11,325 nt of DNA from Planctomycetota bacterium. Lineage in GTDB: Bacteria; Planctomycetota; PUPC01; JACPCR01. The notes beneath the pieces were generated by a model that saw nothing but the letters and a program-made list of their open reading frames with translations, did no database searches and had not been told where the DNA came from. The stretch is taken from NCBI GenBank assembly GCA_030740295.1, contig JASLXP010000873.1, positions 1-11,325 of the forward strand, read 5' to 3'. Shown piece by piece: positions 1 through 6,776 of the stretch (positions are counted from its first letter, which is position 1; every line of letters begins with the position of its first letter). The translations under genes and the position numbers were made by a program.

Positions 1-1809
1 ATTCAGAGCTCAGTCCAATTCCACATTGCGGTCGAGAACCGAACAGAACTGAAACTGGCTGAAGTCTGGCACGCATTTGTGGGCGGGATGATGGGGCTCG
101 GGGAACGTCTCGCCACGGAGACTCTCTTTCCCACCAGTGGCTGGGCCAGGACCGACAGCCTGTTTCGAACTTTCCCGGAAGCCATGGGTGTGGGCGGCGG
201 GGGCGGGATGCGATTCCCGGAGTATTACCTGTCCTATCCGAACAATCTCTCGATGCCGTGGATGTCCATCTACAACTCGGACCTGGATCGAGGCGTCTAT
301 TACGCATGCCACGACACTGACCCGCGAATGAGCACCATCCGTTTTGAGATGCATCCCGGGCTCGCCCGAAACAGGCAGGGCGGCAACTGGCCAACCCCCG
401 AGGAGATCGAGCCCATGCGCGACAAATACCCGCCGGGACTGGTCATGAACTGGACTCATTTCCCGTACACCAGACCGGGGGATGTTTTCGAGAGTCCACC
501 CATCGTGCTCCAGACTCATGACGGCGACTGGCATGAAGCGGCGAAGCTCTACCGGGGCTGGTTTGCCTCGCAGTTTCCGATTCGCTCACAACACGAGGGA
601 TGGCTGCGCAGCCAGCAGGCCGTGCAGGACACGATGTTCCTGCTCCCCGAAGGGAACGTCATGATGGCTTTTAAAGACATTCCGAAATGGGCGAGCGAAG
701 CCAGAGAGTACGGCGTCCGCGCGGTCATGGTCAGCGGCTGGAATGTGGGCGGCCACGACAACCAGTACCCCAATTACAGTCCCGACCCGCGTCTTGGGAC
801 GTGGGATGACCTCGAGGAAGCCATCCGCGCCTGCCATGGCCTGGGAGTCAAAGTCTTCTTCTTTGCCAACGTTCAGCCAGCGGACAGCTCGACGGACTGG
901 TATCAGAAGGAGCTTCACAAGTATCGAGTCATGAACACCAGGGGACAGACAAACTCCTTCGGATTTGGCATGGGCACGTTGGGAGCCAGAATGGGAATGA
1001 CCTGCCCGCCGCTCGTCCTCTGCGACGCAAAGTTTCCCGAATATCGCACCATCATTGTGGAACAGATGCTGAAGCTGGCGCAGATCGGCGCCGACGGCAT
1101 TCATCTCGACAAACTGTGCGGCACCGCGATGAACTTCAATCCCGATCTCGAGACCGGACCGGATCAGGCCCTCTACCTGGGTCTCATAGAATGCATTGAG
1201 GAAATGCTGGCCGCCTGCCGGGAGATCAACCCGGGCTTCTGCCTCGGCGTTGAATCGTCCTGGGACAGGACACTGAGCTATGCCGACGCCTGGTGGAACT
1301 GGCACGACATGACCGACCACGTCGCCGTGATGAAATACACGTTCCCCGAGTATCTCCCCACGCTGGCCGTGGTTCAGCCCTGGGACTATACCAACGTCAA
1401 CAACGCGGTCCGCTACGGCTATCAGATTCTCGCCGGCCCAGCCCGTTACAGCGTCTCCATGGGAGACGAGCAAAGCCGCCCCATCGCTGAGTACCTAAGG
1501 GAAGTAATTCGCATTCGCGAGGACCTGAAAGACACCCTGTTCTTCGGAGAGTTCCTGGACACACGCGAGGCATCGGTCGAAGCCAGCGATCCGATCAGAC
1601 ACAGCGTCCACCGCAACACAGAAACCGGCCGCCGCGCCTGTGTGCTCGCGAATCTGGGCACCGACCCATCAGAGGCAATAGTTGTTTTTCAAGGAAACGA
1701 CAGCGGCAAAGTCGCTATCCACGAGCCATTCAAATCAACCCGGCACGAGACGCTGCCCCTGAAGCTGACAGTGCCCGGCGAACGGCTGGCCATTGTAGTT
1801 GAAGCGTAA
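1..1809 (+). CDS. Glycoside-hydrolase-like protein (DUF6259-type), 5' end beyond window
   Basis: The frame is open from base 1, with beta-strand-like sequence (SSVQFHIAVENRTELKLAEV) before the first possible internal start (GTG at 79), so the gene begins upstream and 602 codons are visible. I recognise the general pattern of DUF6259 proteins: an N-terminal beta-sandwich, then a link with 'IYNSDLDRGVYYACHD' and 'HDGDWHEAAKLYRGW', then a TIM barrel like that of clan GH-D/alpha-galactosidase-type enzymes, then a C-terminal beta-sandwich. In the barrel, 'GADGIHLDK' (Asp codon at 1108) sits where these barrels carry a nucleophile, and 'GVESSWDR' (Glu codon at 1252) is a candidate acid/base. The catalytic assignment is inference. 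The likely role is hydrolysis of a glycan, probably outside the cytoplasm; the signal peptide would lie outside the window. It ends in TAA with no obvious terminator. The protein is certain; the substrate is unknown. Confidence 0.85.
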   Translation: MQSSVQFHIAVENRTELKLAEVWHAFVGGMMGLGERLATETLFPTSGWARTDSLFRTFPEAMGVGGGGGMRFPEYYLSYPNNLSMPWMSIYNSDLDRGVYYACHDTDPRMSTIRFEMHPGLARNRQGGNWPTPEEIEPMRDKYPPGLVMNWTHFPYTRPGDVFESPPIVLQTHDGDWHEAAKLYRGWFASQFPIRSQHEGWLRSQQAVQDTMFLLPEGNVMMAFKDIPKWASEAREYGVRAVMVSGWNVGGHDNQYPNYSPDPRLGTWDDLEEAIRACHGLGVKVFFFANVQPADSSTDWYQKELHKYRVMNTRGQTNSFGFGMGTLGARMGMTCPPLVLCDAKFPEYRTIIVEQMLKLAQIGADGIHLDKLCGTAMNFNPDLETGPDQALYLGLIECIEEMLAACREINPGFCLGVESSWDRTLSYADAWWNWHDMTDHVAVMKYTFPEYLPTLAVVQPWDYTNVNNAVRYGYQILAGPARYSVSMGDEQSRPIAEYLREVIRIREDLKDTLFFGEFLDTREASVEASDPIRHSVHRNTETGRRACVLANLGTDPSEAIVVFQGNDSGKVAIHEPFKSTRHETLPLKLTVPGERLAIVVEA

Positions 1810-1860
1810 AACCAAACAGATCGGGATCACCGAATCGACGCAGAGGAGACAAAGGAAGAC

Positions 1861-1882
1861 CTAACTAAATAATAACTAATAC
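1861..1882. other. AT-rich stop-dense junction
   Basis: Within 1810-1916, between the glycoside-hydrolase-like gene and the integrase remnant, a short block built from CTAA/TAATAA words puts stop codons in several frames. It is preceded by a purine-rich run (1842-1860). I see no gene here. It marks the left border of the degraded integrase and resembles junk-like low-complexity filler rather than a promoter. Confidence 0.4.
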
Positions 1883-1916
1883 AGCGAACGTATCGCCCTG
1901 ATGAGCTGCCTCATGA

Positions 1917-2719
1917 ATCATCATTCTGCCCAAGTGGCGAATTCGCTTGAACCTCAGGCGTCTTGGCGACATGCAAGGCAGATTGGGAGACTTCAACGCC
2001 TGTGTGCAGCAGTATATTAAAGATGGAAGGGCACCCAAGGCGGCTATGAACTACGCCGAGTCCCTGGTCAGCTTCTTCAACTGGTGCGTTGATATGGAAT
2101 ACCTCCACACCAATCCGCTCGCCAGATTCAAGCGAATGGTCACAACGCCAGTGACGAAGAGACGGGCGATGACTCCGTCTGAAGTCAAGAGGATTTTGAA
2201 CGTGGCGCCAGCCTATCGCAGGATCTTGTATGAGGTCGCTTTTACGACCGGACTTCGGGCCAGGGAATTGCGCACGCTCACCATGGACGATCTCGATTTG
2301 GAGCGTTGCGGGCTGATTATCAAAGCAGATCGGGCGAAGAGCAGGAAGGGAGCTTTCCATCAGATTCCCCAGCGATTGGCAGAGGATCTCTACCGATTCG
2401 CTCTCAGCGGAGAGCCAAGGGATCAGACCTCGGCGAGGTGCCCGAAAATCCCTTGCTCCACGTAAGCACTCAACCGGCAAGGCCGATTCACACCGACCGA
2501 GAGAAGGCTGGCCTCAAGAAGGAGACGGCTGAGGGCAAAGTCGATTTCCACGCGTGCAGAACTGCATACATTAACCTCATTCAAGACGTTGGCGCGAATG
2601 CCAAGGAAATGCAGGAGGGCGCAAGGCACAGTGACATGCTGGTAACGATGAAGCATTAAGCAAAGGTCGGGAATGGCCGGCAGGCAGAGCTTGCGGAAAT
2701 GGTCGCAGGTGAAATCGGA
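1917..2719 (+). pseudogene. Tyrosine recombinase (phage-type integrase), broken
   Basis: Two reading frames together encode most of a tyrosine recombinase. Frame A (open 1917-2465, possible TTG start 1947) holds the end of a core-binding domain ('YAESLVSFFNWCVDMEYLHTNPL') and the first catalytic box 'TTGLRARELRTLTMDDLDL' (Arg I codon at 2256), then the 'KADRAKSRKG' hairpin with the expected Lys. At about 2412-2425 the homologous text jumps to another frame, which continues 'GSDLGEVPENPLLHVSTQP', the HxxR box 'DFHACRTAYINLI' (His 2549, Arg 2558) and 'ARHSDMLVTMKH'. The next codon, 2657-2659, is TAA exactly where relatives have the catalytic Tyr; related sequence (AKVGNGRQAELAEMVAGEIG) goes on for about 20 codons. 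The N-terminal arm-binding domain is missing: a TGA at 1914 precedes the frame. It cannot make an active enzyme as read. It is probably a relic of a lost mobile element. Confidence 0.85.
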
Positions 2720-2762
2720 GAGGCGAGTTGCCGGACTTTCGCTTTCATTGACTTTGATTTCA

Positions 2763-2884
2763 CTCTTTTGCCATCCTGTGCGCCCCTCTCTGTCTCTGTA
2801 ACCTAATTCCGAATCGAGTGCTCTGATTCGTTTCATTCCCTTGCCCCAGTTTCCCTTGCCATTGCGTCCTGTCCTCTGTCTCTG
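2763..2884. repeat. Two-copy pyrimidine-rich direct repeat overlapping a gene start
   Basis: Two imperfect direct copies about 86 bp apart: 2763-2798 and 2850-2884. Both run TTGCCAT - (TCCTG) - TGCG - CC - CTCTGTCTCTG with small gaps; CTGTCTCTG is identical in both. A smaller identical word, TTCCCTTGCC, occurs at 2836-2845 and 2851-2860. On the minus strand the block reads as purine-rich GGCAAGGGAA/CAGAGACAGAG text. Copy 2 lies inside the first codons of the downstream cytochrome-like gene, so it may have replaced the original start region. Confidence 0.6.
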
Positions 2885-4148
2885 CATCGTTGCCTTTGGT
2901 TTCCAGCAGACCCGAGCTGAAGACCCTTACGATCTGCCACCCATCAATTACTCGGCATCCACGCCCAACAACCCCATCACGCGCCTTCAACAGAACATCG
3001 ACTCTGGCCGGGTTCGGCTGAAATCCACGCCTAGTCACGGCTATCTGCCTTCTGTGCTGAAAGCTCTGAAGATCCCGCAGAGCTCTCAGTGTCTGGTGTT
3101 CTCGAAGACCAGTTTGCAGCTCCGCCGAATCTCCCCCCAGTATCCGCGATCTATCTACTTCAACGACGAATCTTACATTGGATGGACTCAGTACGGCGTA
3201 GTCGTGGAGGTGAGCGTGGCTGATCCGGTTCTGGGCACTGTCTTTTACTCGCTTGCGCAGAAGGAGACGGAAAAGCCTCAATTCGTGCGACGGACGCACG
3301 ACTGTCTTTCCTGCCATGGGTCGACGATGACGCGCAACATGCCCGGCCATCTCGTTCGCTCGGTTTTTCCGGACGCCCGGGGTCATCCGATTCTCAAGGC
3401 GGGCTCTTTGATTACCACCCAGAACAGCCGTTTCAACGAGCGTTGGGGCGGTTGGTATGTCTCCGGAACTCACGGCCGGGCGCGGCACATGGGCAACGCC
3501 ATCGCACGGCCGACCGAACAAGGCGCGGTGATCGATTCGACCTCCGGCAACAATGTCACCGACCTCAGTATTATCTTCGACACATCGCCGTACCTGACTC
3601 CCCACAGCGATATCGTGGCCCTGCTCCTGCTCCAACACCAGACCGAGATGCACAATCTGATAACGAGTGCAAACATCGAGGTACGAAGGGCCCTGTACCG
3701 GCAGGAAAATCTGAACGCCGCTCTCGGCCGTCCCAGGGAGCGCAGGACACCGCATACCCAGAAGATCATCGACTCTCACGGAGAACGACTGCTCCGCTAC
3801 ATGCTCTTCGCAGACGAACAGGAGCTATTGGCACCGGTCAGAGGCACGTCGAGATTCGCTGACGAATTCCGTCAGAGGGGGCCGAGGGACAGTCTCGGCC
3901 GTTCTTTGCGAGACTTCGATTTAAAGGAACGAATCTTCAAGTTCCCCTGTAGCTATCTGATCTATTCGGATTCTTTCGATCAGCTTCCTGAGTTGGTCAG
4001 GGATTACGTTTACCGCCGGCTGCACGATATCCTGACCCTGGCCATCGTAGATAAGTTCGATGACCTGACACGAGCTCAACGTAAAGCCATCTACCAGATT
4101 CTTCTCGATACAAAGAAAGGCCTGCCGGCCTACTGGAAGAAGAATTAG
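2841..4148 (+). CDS. Secreted c-type-cytochrome-like protein, uncharacterised conserved family
   Basis: A 435-residue protein from a TTG start. Residues about 9-26 form a hydrophobic signal peptide (PVLCLCIVAFGFQQ, likely cleavage near TRA|E), so it should act outside the cytoplasm. It has one heme c attachment motif, CLSCH (Cys155, Cys158, His159), followed by Met-containing sequence (STMTRNMPGHLVRS) that might supply a distal ligand. Later signatures 'ERWGGWYVSGTHG..RHMGN' and 'DTSPYLTPHSDIVALLLLQHQTEMHNLIT' match a family I recall as common in planctomycetes and never assigned a reaction; a redox or electron-carrier role is inference. The start is unsure: no Shine-Dalgarno precedes 2841, the frame is open back to 2802, and TTG codons at 2856 and 2862 are alternatives. 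All lie in or next to a repeat. Its TAG stop overlaps the end of a minus-strand frame. Confidence 0.85.
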   Translation: MPQFPLPLRPVLCLCIVAFGFQQTRAEDPYDLPPINYSASTPNNPITRLQQNIDSGRVRLKSTPSHGYLPSVLKALKIPQSSQCLVFSKTSLQLRRISPQYPRSIYFNDESYIGWTQYGVVVEVSVADPVLGTVFYSLAQKETEKPQFVRRTHDCLSCHGSTMTRNMPGHLVRSVFPDARGHPILKAGSLITTQNSRFNERWGGWYVSGTHGRARHMGNAIARPTEQGAVIDSTSGNNVTDLSIIFDTSPYLTPHSDIVALLLLQHQTEMHNLITSANIEVRRALYRQENLNAALGRPRERRTPHTQKIIDSHGERLLRYMLFADEQELLAPVRGTSRFADEFRQRGPRDSLGRSLRDFDLKERIFKFPCSYLIYSDSFDQLPELVRDYVYRRLHDILTLAIVDKFDDLTRAQRKAIYQILLDTKKGLPAYWKKN

Positions 4149-4321
4149 TCAAATTGCTGTACGCCGAGTTTGGCAGCCGCTCCCAGCGTATAGCCGGCAA
4201 GCGCTCCGGCATAGGTCGGCAGATTAGGATCGGACCCACTTACATGCTGGAGAATGCAACGGGGCAGGATGGTTCGCGTGGATTGGCCATCGCACCGTGC
4301 GCAGATGGTGCACGGGATCAC
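4145..4321 (-). CDS. Candidate small CxxCxxC protein, or severed C-terminus of the adjacent protein
   Basis: On the minus strand, the frame that ends in TAG at 4337-4339 stays open for 63 more codons to TAA at 4145-4147. The only usual start is GTG at 4321, which has no Shine-Dalgarno; from it 58 residues are read. The product begins VIPCTICARCDGQ, a tight C-x2-C-x2-C cluster of the kind that can bind zinc, and ends in a helix-like Ala/Gly-rich tail (TYAGALAGYTLGAAAKLGV). Composition and third-position bias look coding. Because it is in the same frame as the 139-residue protein upstream and only six codons lie between its start and that TAG, it may be the lost C-terminal domain of that protein after a nonsense change, or it may be made by readthrough. 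It converges with, and just overlaps, the cytochrome-like gene's stop. Function unknown. Confidence 0.4.
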   Translation of the reverse strand: MIPCTICARCDGQSTRTILPRCILQHVSGSDPNLPTYAGALAGYTLGAAAKLGVQQFD

Positions 4322-4336
4322 ATCGGCAGACGCAGT

Positions 4337-4756
4337 CTAACTGGCGACCCGTTCTTCGGTCACCGGGGCATTCGGTCGTCCGGCGGTGGGCACCGCTATT
4401 TCCTCAGGGCATGTCAGGCCGCCAGTAGCTGCCGTTACAGAGCGTAGTCTGGCGAAAGCCATACGGACCTCGTCGACTGTTTGCCGACATTGACTGCGAA
4501 GAGCTTTGATGGATGCATCGAGTTCATCGTCCCTGTCACGAAATCGATTTCCGGCTTCAAACTCGTCTGCCCCCTTAATCGCGGCGCTCAGCGTGGTTTC
4601 CAGATAACCTGTCAGTCTCTCGAATGCGATACCGAGAGACGATATGCGTTCAGTGTCGAACTGAAGGCGTCGCGCCATATTCGGTGCTGTGGCTGAAGCA
4701 CTCATGATTCGGTTCTGCTGGTAAGAGGAATGAAAAACAACGGCGTCAGGATTCAT
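4337..4756 (-). CDS. Hypothetical protein, second gene of the winged-helix unit
   Basis: A 139-residue protein I do not recognise. Its centre (about residues 30-110) is rich in charged and Ala/Leu residues and looks helical (for example DEFEAGNRFRDRDDELDASIKALRSQ), possibly a short coiled coil. It then passes into a Pro/Thr/Ala linker. There is no signal peptide or membrane segment, so it should be cytoplasmic. Its ATG at 4756 overlaps the stop of the winged-helix gene by 11 bases, which suggests translational coupling, though no Shine-Dalgarno is visible. The first 17 residues look unlike protein, and an internal ATG at 4705 (MSASATAPNMARR) is an equally good start. It ends in TAG, after which the frame remains open (see the CxxCxxC segment). 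The partnership with the winged-helix protein is inferred from position only. Confidence 0.6.
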   Translation of the reverse strand: MNPDAVVFHSSYQQNRIMSASATAPNMARRLQFDTERISSLGIAFERLTGYLETTLSAAIKGADEFEAGNRFRDRDDELDASIKALRSQCRQTVDEVRMAFARLRSVTAATGGLTCPEEIAVPTAGRPNAPVTEERVAS

Positions 4757-4985
4757 CGTCAGCGAGACGGTACTTTGTGCTCTTGCCTGTTTTCAGTAAG
4801 GCGACTTTGCCTTCGCAGGACAGCCAGCCGATGGCCTGATTAACATGAGATGGAGATTCACCAATGGCCTTGCCTATCTGGCCAGAACTGGCTTCATCAT
4901 TGCTGTTCAGGTATTCCCATACTTTGCCGGCGTTGGTGCCGATGACGGCTCTTGCGTCGAGTGCTTCCTGTGCATTTCCATCCAT
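4746..4985 (-). CDS. Winged helix-turn-helix protein (DUF2582-like)
   Basis: A 79-residue protein. 'IGTNAGKVWEYLNSNDEASSGQIGKAIGESPSHVNQAIGWLSCEGKVALLKTGKSTKYRLA' follows the pattern of the small DUF2582 winged-helix family: an opening (xG.nAGkVWxyLn), a recognition helix region (about residues 46-57) and the conserved 'xAlGWLxxEGKv' wing lead-in. It is almost all one domain and is expected to be a cytoplasmic DNA-binding or nucleic-acid-associated protein; targets are not known for the family as far as I recall. The start is well supported: AAGGAG lies 7 nt before the ATG. It is first in a two-gene unit, overlapping the next gene by 11 bases, and is transcribed away from the M28 peptidase gene across a 374-bp region. 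Confidence 0.85.
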   Translation of the reverse strand: MDGNAQEALDARAVIGTNAGKVWEYLNSNDEASSGQIGKAIGESPSHVNQAIGWLSCEGKVALLKTGKSTKYRLADDES

Positions 4986-4992
4986 AAGGCAT

Positions 4993-4998
4993 CTCCTT
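4993..4998 (-). promoter_or_regulatory. Ribosome binding site of the winged-helix gene
   Basis: AAGGAG on the minus strand, 7 nt before the ATG at 4985. It fixes the start and contrasts with the overlapping downstream gene, which has none. A weak -10-like GATAAT lies further upstream (5021-5026, minus strand) with no convincing -35. Confidence 0.75.
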
Positions 4999-5055
4999 GA
5001 ATCTGCGGAATGAAGGGCCCATTATCGAGTCGCTGAACCAGGCTCACATGTTGTG

Positions 5056-5080
5056 TTCGGGTACGGGCGCCGCACCCGAA
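5056..5080. repeat. Perfect inverted repeat upstream of the winged-helix gene
   Basis: TTCGGGT (5056-5062) and ACCCGAA (5074-5080) are perfect 7-bp inverted arms around an 11-base centre that itself contains the palindrome GGCGCC. It lies about 70 bp before the winged-helix start. It could be an operator for that protein (autoregulation, inference) or a hairpin. There is no T-run, so a terminator is unlikely. Confidence 0.45.
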
Positions 5081-5084
5081 TCGC

Positions 5085-5286
5085 CTGGAAAACTGCAAGG
5101 ACCTGCAGACCGCTCCGGAGGGCTCCATCCGCTTCAGTGCAGATTCTGCGGATTTCCTGCAGCTTGCGGTCCGGCATCAACTTCCATGCCGAGAGAGTTA
5201 TAGCTGCGGCTCTGTCCGGCGACCCCAACCAGGTGAGCCTTGGAGCCTCTGCTTTCGCGGCCTGTGCAGTGAAAATCGAGTCCAGA
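5085..5286 (+). pseudogene. Possible decayed gene fragment
   Basis: Two adjacent frames give protein-like text. The first covers 5085 to about 5172 (LENCKDLQTAPEGSIRFSADSADFLQLAVR) and the second runs from about 5176 to 5286 (INFHAERVIAAALSGDPNQVSLGASAFAACAVKIES). Joined, they look like one small soluble helical protein with a single frameshift near 5170-5180. No credible start codon or ribosome binding site exists for the first part, and I cannot name the family. It may instead be chance coding in GC-rich spacer. Low confidence. Confidence 0.3.
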
Positions 5287-5300
5287 CATTGTTGCTGCAG

Positions 5301-5330
5301 TTGCCAATGCCAAGTCGCTTCAGGTATCTT
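5301..5330 (+). promoter_or_regulatory. Candidate promoter of the M28 peptidase gene
   Basis: TTGCCA (5301-5306, five of six matches to TTGACA) and TATCTT (5325-5330, four of six matches to TATAAT) are separated by 18 bp. A perfect-arm palindrome TTGCA-TC-TGCAA (5329-5340) overlaps the -10 end and the expected transcription start, so it could be an operator. This is pattern matching only. Confidence 0.3.
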
Positions 5331-5347
5331 GCATCTGCAAGCCACAC

Positions 5348-5354
5348 AAAGGAG
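5348..5354 (+). promoter_or_regulatory. Ribosome binding site of the M28 peptidase gene
   Basis: AAAGGAG, 5 nt before the ATG at 5360. It settles the start of the peptidase and therefore its lack of a signal peptide. Confidence 0.8.
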
Positions 5355-5359
5355 AACCG

Positions 5360-6760
5360 ATGAAACTAGATACGGAAAACAGGATTGTTGAAGAGATCGA
5401 ATCCGGCAGCGAGGCATGGGAAAACCTGCTGGTTCTCGCTGATGACATCGGCATTCGCGTGGCTGGCAGTTCCGGGGAAATGGCCGCACGTGACTTTCTA
5501 CTGGACAAACTGAACGGATACGGGCTCGACGATGTGCACTCCGAATCCTTTCCACATCGAGCCTGGCGCCCCGTGCGAGAGGAACTTCATCTGGTCGCCC
5601 CGTACGAACGAGCCATCGCATGCCGGTGCGGGGGGCTCTCTCCTTCGACGCCGGACGAAGGTATAGAAGGAGAGGTCGTGCTCCTTGAACGCTGCGACCG
5701 GGAGGAACTTGAATCGAGGCAGGAGGAGGTGCGCGGCCGGTTCGTCGTAGCGCCCTATTACCCGTTTGCCCGCCAGTTGAAGACGCCGCTCGCTGCGAGA
5801 TATGGTGCTATCGGGCTACTGGAGCACCGCAACTACGCGGGCGGCCTGCAACCGGCACGGACCTGCGTGTTCGCCAGGACAGGAGACATTCCTGTGGCAT
5901 CCATCAGTCTGGAGGATGCGGAATTTCTTCGGCGTCTGCAGCAGAGGAAAAGTCCGGTCCGGCTCCGGCTGAGTCTCGACAGCCGCATCGAGCGGAAAGA
6001 TTCATGGAATGTTGTCGGGCAGCTCACCGGCAGCGAACGGCCCGACGAATTCATCGTGACGGGCGGCCATTACGATAGCTGGCACGTCGGGCCGGGCGCC
6101 AATGACAATGCCGCAGGAGTGGTTGCCGTTGTCGAGGCGGCCCGGGCCCTGGCAAAGTTCCGGAAGCATCTGCCGTGCACGGTACGCTTCGTTCTCTTTG
6201 GCGTTGAAGAATCGGGGCTCGTCGGTTCCTGGGCATATACCCGGGAACACCAGGCAGAGCTCGATGATGTCCTTCTGATGATCAACAACGACGTGGGCGG
6301 GCGCCCCAGGGGGATAGGAATCTCAGGCTTTGATGACCTGCTGCCCGCGCTCCAGGAAGTGGCCGCCCGCGTAAAAGTGGAAGGGCTGGAGGAAGACAAG
6401 CCCTTCCACGCGTCCGCCGGTGGTTTTGGTTGGGGCTCGGACCACTTCCCGTTCGTGGCGCAGGGGGTGCCTACCATCGGTATCGGCACGTCTTCGGTGA
6501 TACCCGAAGATCGATTGTATGGTCACAGCCGAGCGGATACCGCTGAGAAAGTTTACCCACGCGGCCTGAGCGAGTGCGCGGCCATCAATGCTCAGATAAT
6601 TCATCACGTCGCCAACCTTGAGCAGCGGCCCGCTCGCCGAAAGAGCCGGGACGAAGTCGAGAAAATGATCCACAGCCTCGAATTCATGGAGACACTGGAA
6701 CTCCTTGACGTCTGGCCACCCGAACATGTGTTCGAGCGATATTTTTCATTTGGGTCTTGA
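5360..6760 (+). CDS. M28-family metallopeptidase (aminopeptidase type)
   Basis: A 466-residue zinc peptidase expected to remove N-terminal residues from peptides. The five metal ligands of family M28 are all present: His237 in 'GGHYDSW', Asp249 in 'GANDNAAG', Glu284 in 'FGVEESGL' (with Glu283 as the general base), Asp311 in 'INNDVGG', and His389 in 'LYGHSRADT'. 'GWGSDHFPFVAQGVPTIGI' (358-375) is the usual strand before the last ligand. Residues about 95-215 between the N-terminal part and the catalytic core look like an inserted PA-like domain, which many M28 enzymes carry. The strong ribosome binding site fixes the start, and no signal peptide is visible, although many relatives are secreted; a cytoplasmic enzyme is inferred. 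It is a single gene, convergent with leuS across a 70-bp gap with a hairpin. Confidence 0.92.
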   Translation: MKLDTENRIVEEIESGSEAWENLLVLADDIGIRVAGSSGEMAARDFLLDKLNGYGLDDVHSESFPHRAWRPVREELHLVAPYERAIACRCGGLSPSTPDEGIEGEVVLLERCDREELESRQEEVRGRFVVAPYYPFARQLKTPLAARYGAIGLLEHRNYAGGLQPARTCVFARTGDIPVASISLEDAEFLRRLQQRKSPVRLRLSLDSRIERKDSWNVVGQLTGSERPDEFIVTGGHYDSWHVGPGANDNAAGVVAVVEAARALAKFRKHLPCTVRFVLFGVEESGLVGSWAYTREHQAELDDVLLMINNDVGGRPRGIGISGFDDLLPALQEVAARVKVEGLEEDKPFHASAGGFGWGSDHFPFVAQGVPTIGIGTSSVIPEDRLYGHSRADTAEKVYPRGLSECAAINAQIIHHVANLEQRPARRKSRDEVEKMIHSLEFMETLELLDVWPPEHVFERYFSFGS

Positions 6761-6776
6761 GTAACCGCAACCGGCG

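Larger units (their letters stand above)
4986..5359. other. Divergent intergenic region
   Basis: 374 bp between the winged-helix gene (-) and the M28 peptidase gene (+). It holds ribosome binding sites at both ends, an inverted repeat near the winged-helix side (5056-5080), a stretch of possible decayed coding sequence (5085-5286), a candidate promoter and a small palindrome just before the peptidase gene. Promoters for both genes must lie here unless transcription comes from elsewhere. No RNA gene is recognisable. Confidence 0.6.

Noticed and set aside
586..1473. A 295-codon minus-strand open frame
   Set aside because: It lies fully inside the glycoside-hydrolase-like gene and its translation has no recognisable motif; it is a shadow of the real frame.
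1810..2840. att-site direct repeats bounding an integrated element
   Set aside because: No matching direct repeats were found on the two sides of the integrase remnant; the flanking low-complexity blocks do not match each other.
2760..3779. A 339-codon minus-strand open frame
   Set aside because: It is antisense to the cytochrome-like gene, whose CXXCH and conserved blocks identify the true strand.
4145..4339. Genome-wide TAG recoding as the explanation for the open frame past the stop
   Set aside because: TAG ends the cytochrome-like gene (4146-4148) and the membrane-protein gene (10960-10962) at positions that fit their families, so TAG acts as a stop here.
5022..5621. A 199-codon minus-strand open frame
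   Set aside because: It overlaps the first part of the M28 peptidase gene, which has a clear ribosome binding site; the translation is Arg/Cys-rich and unlike a protein.
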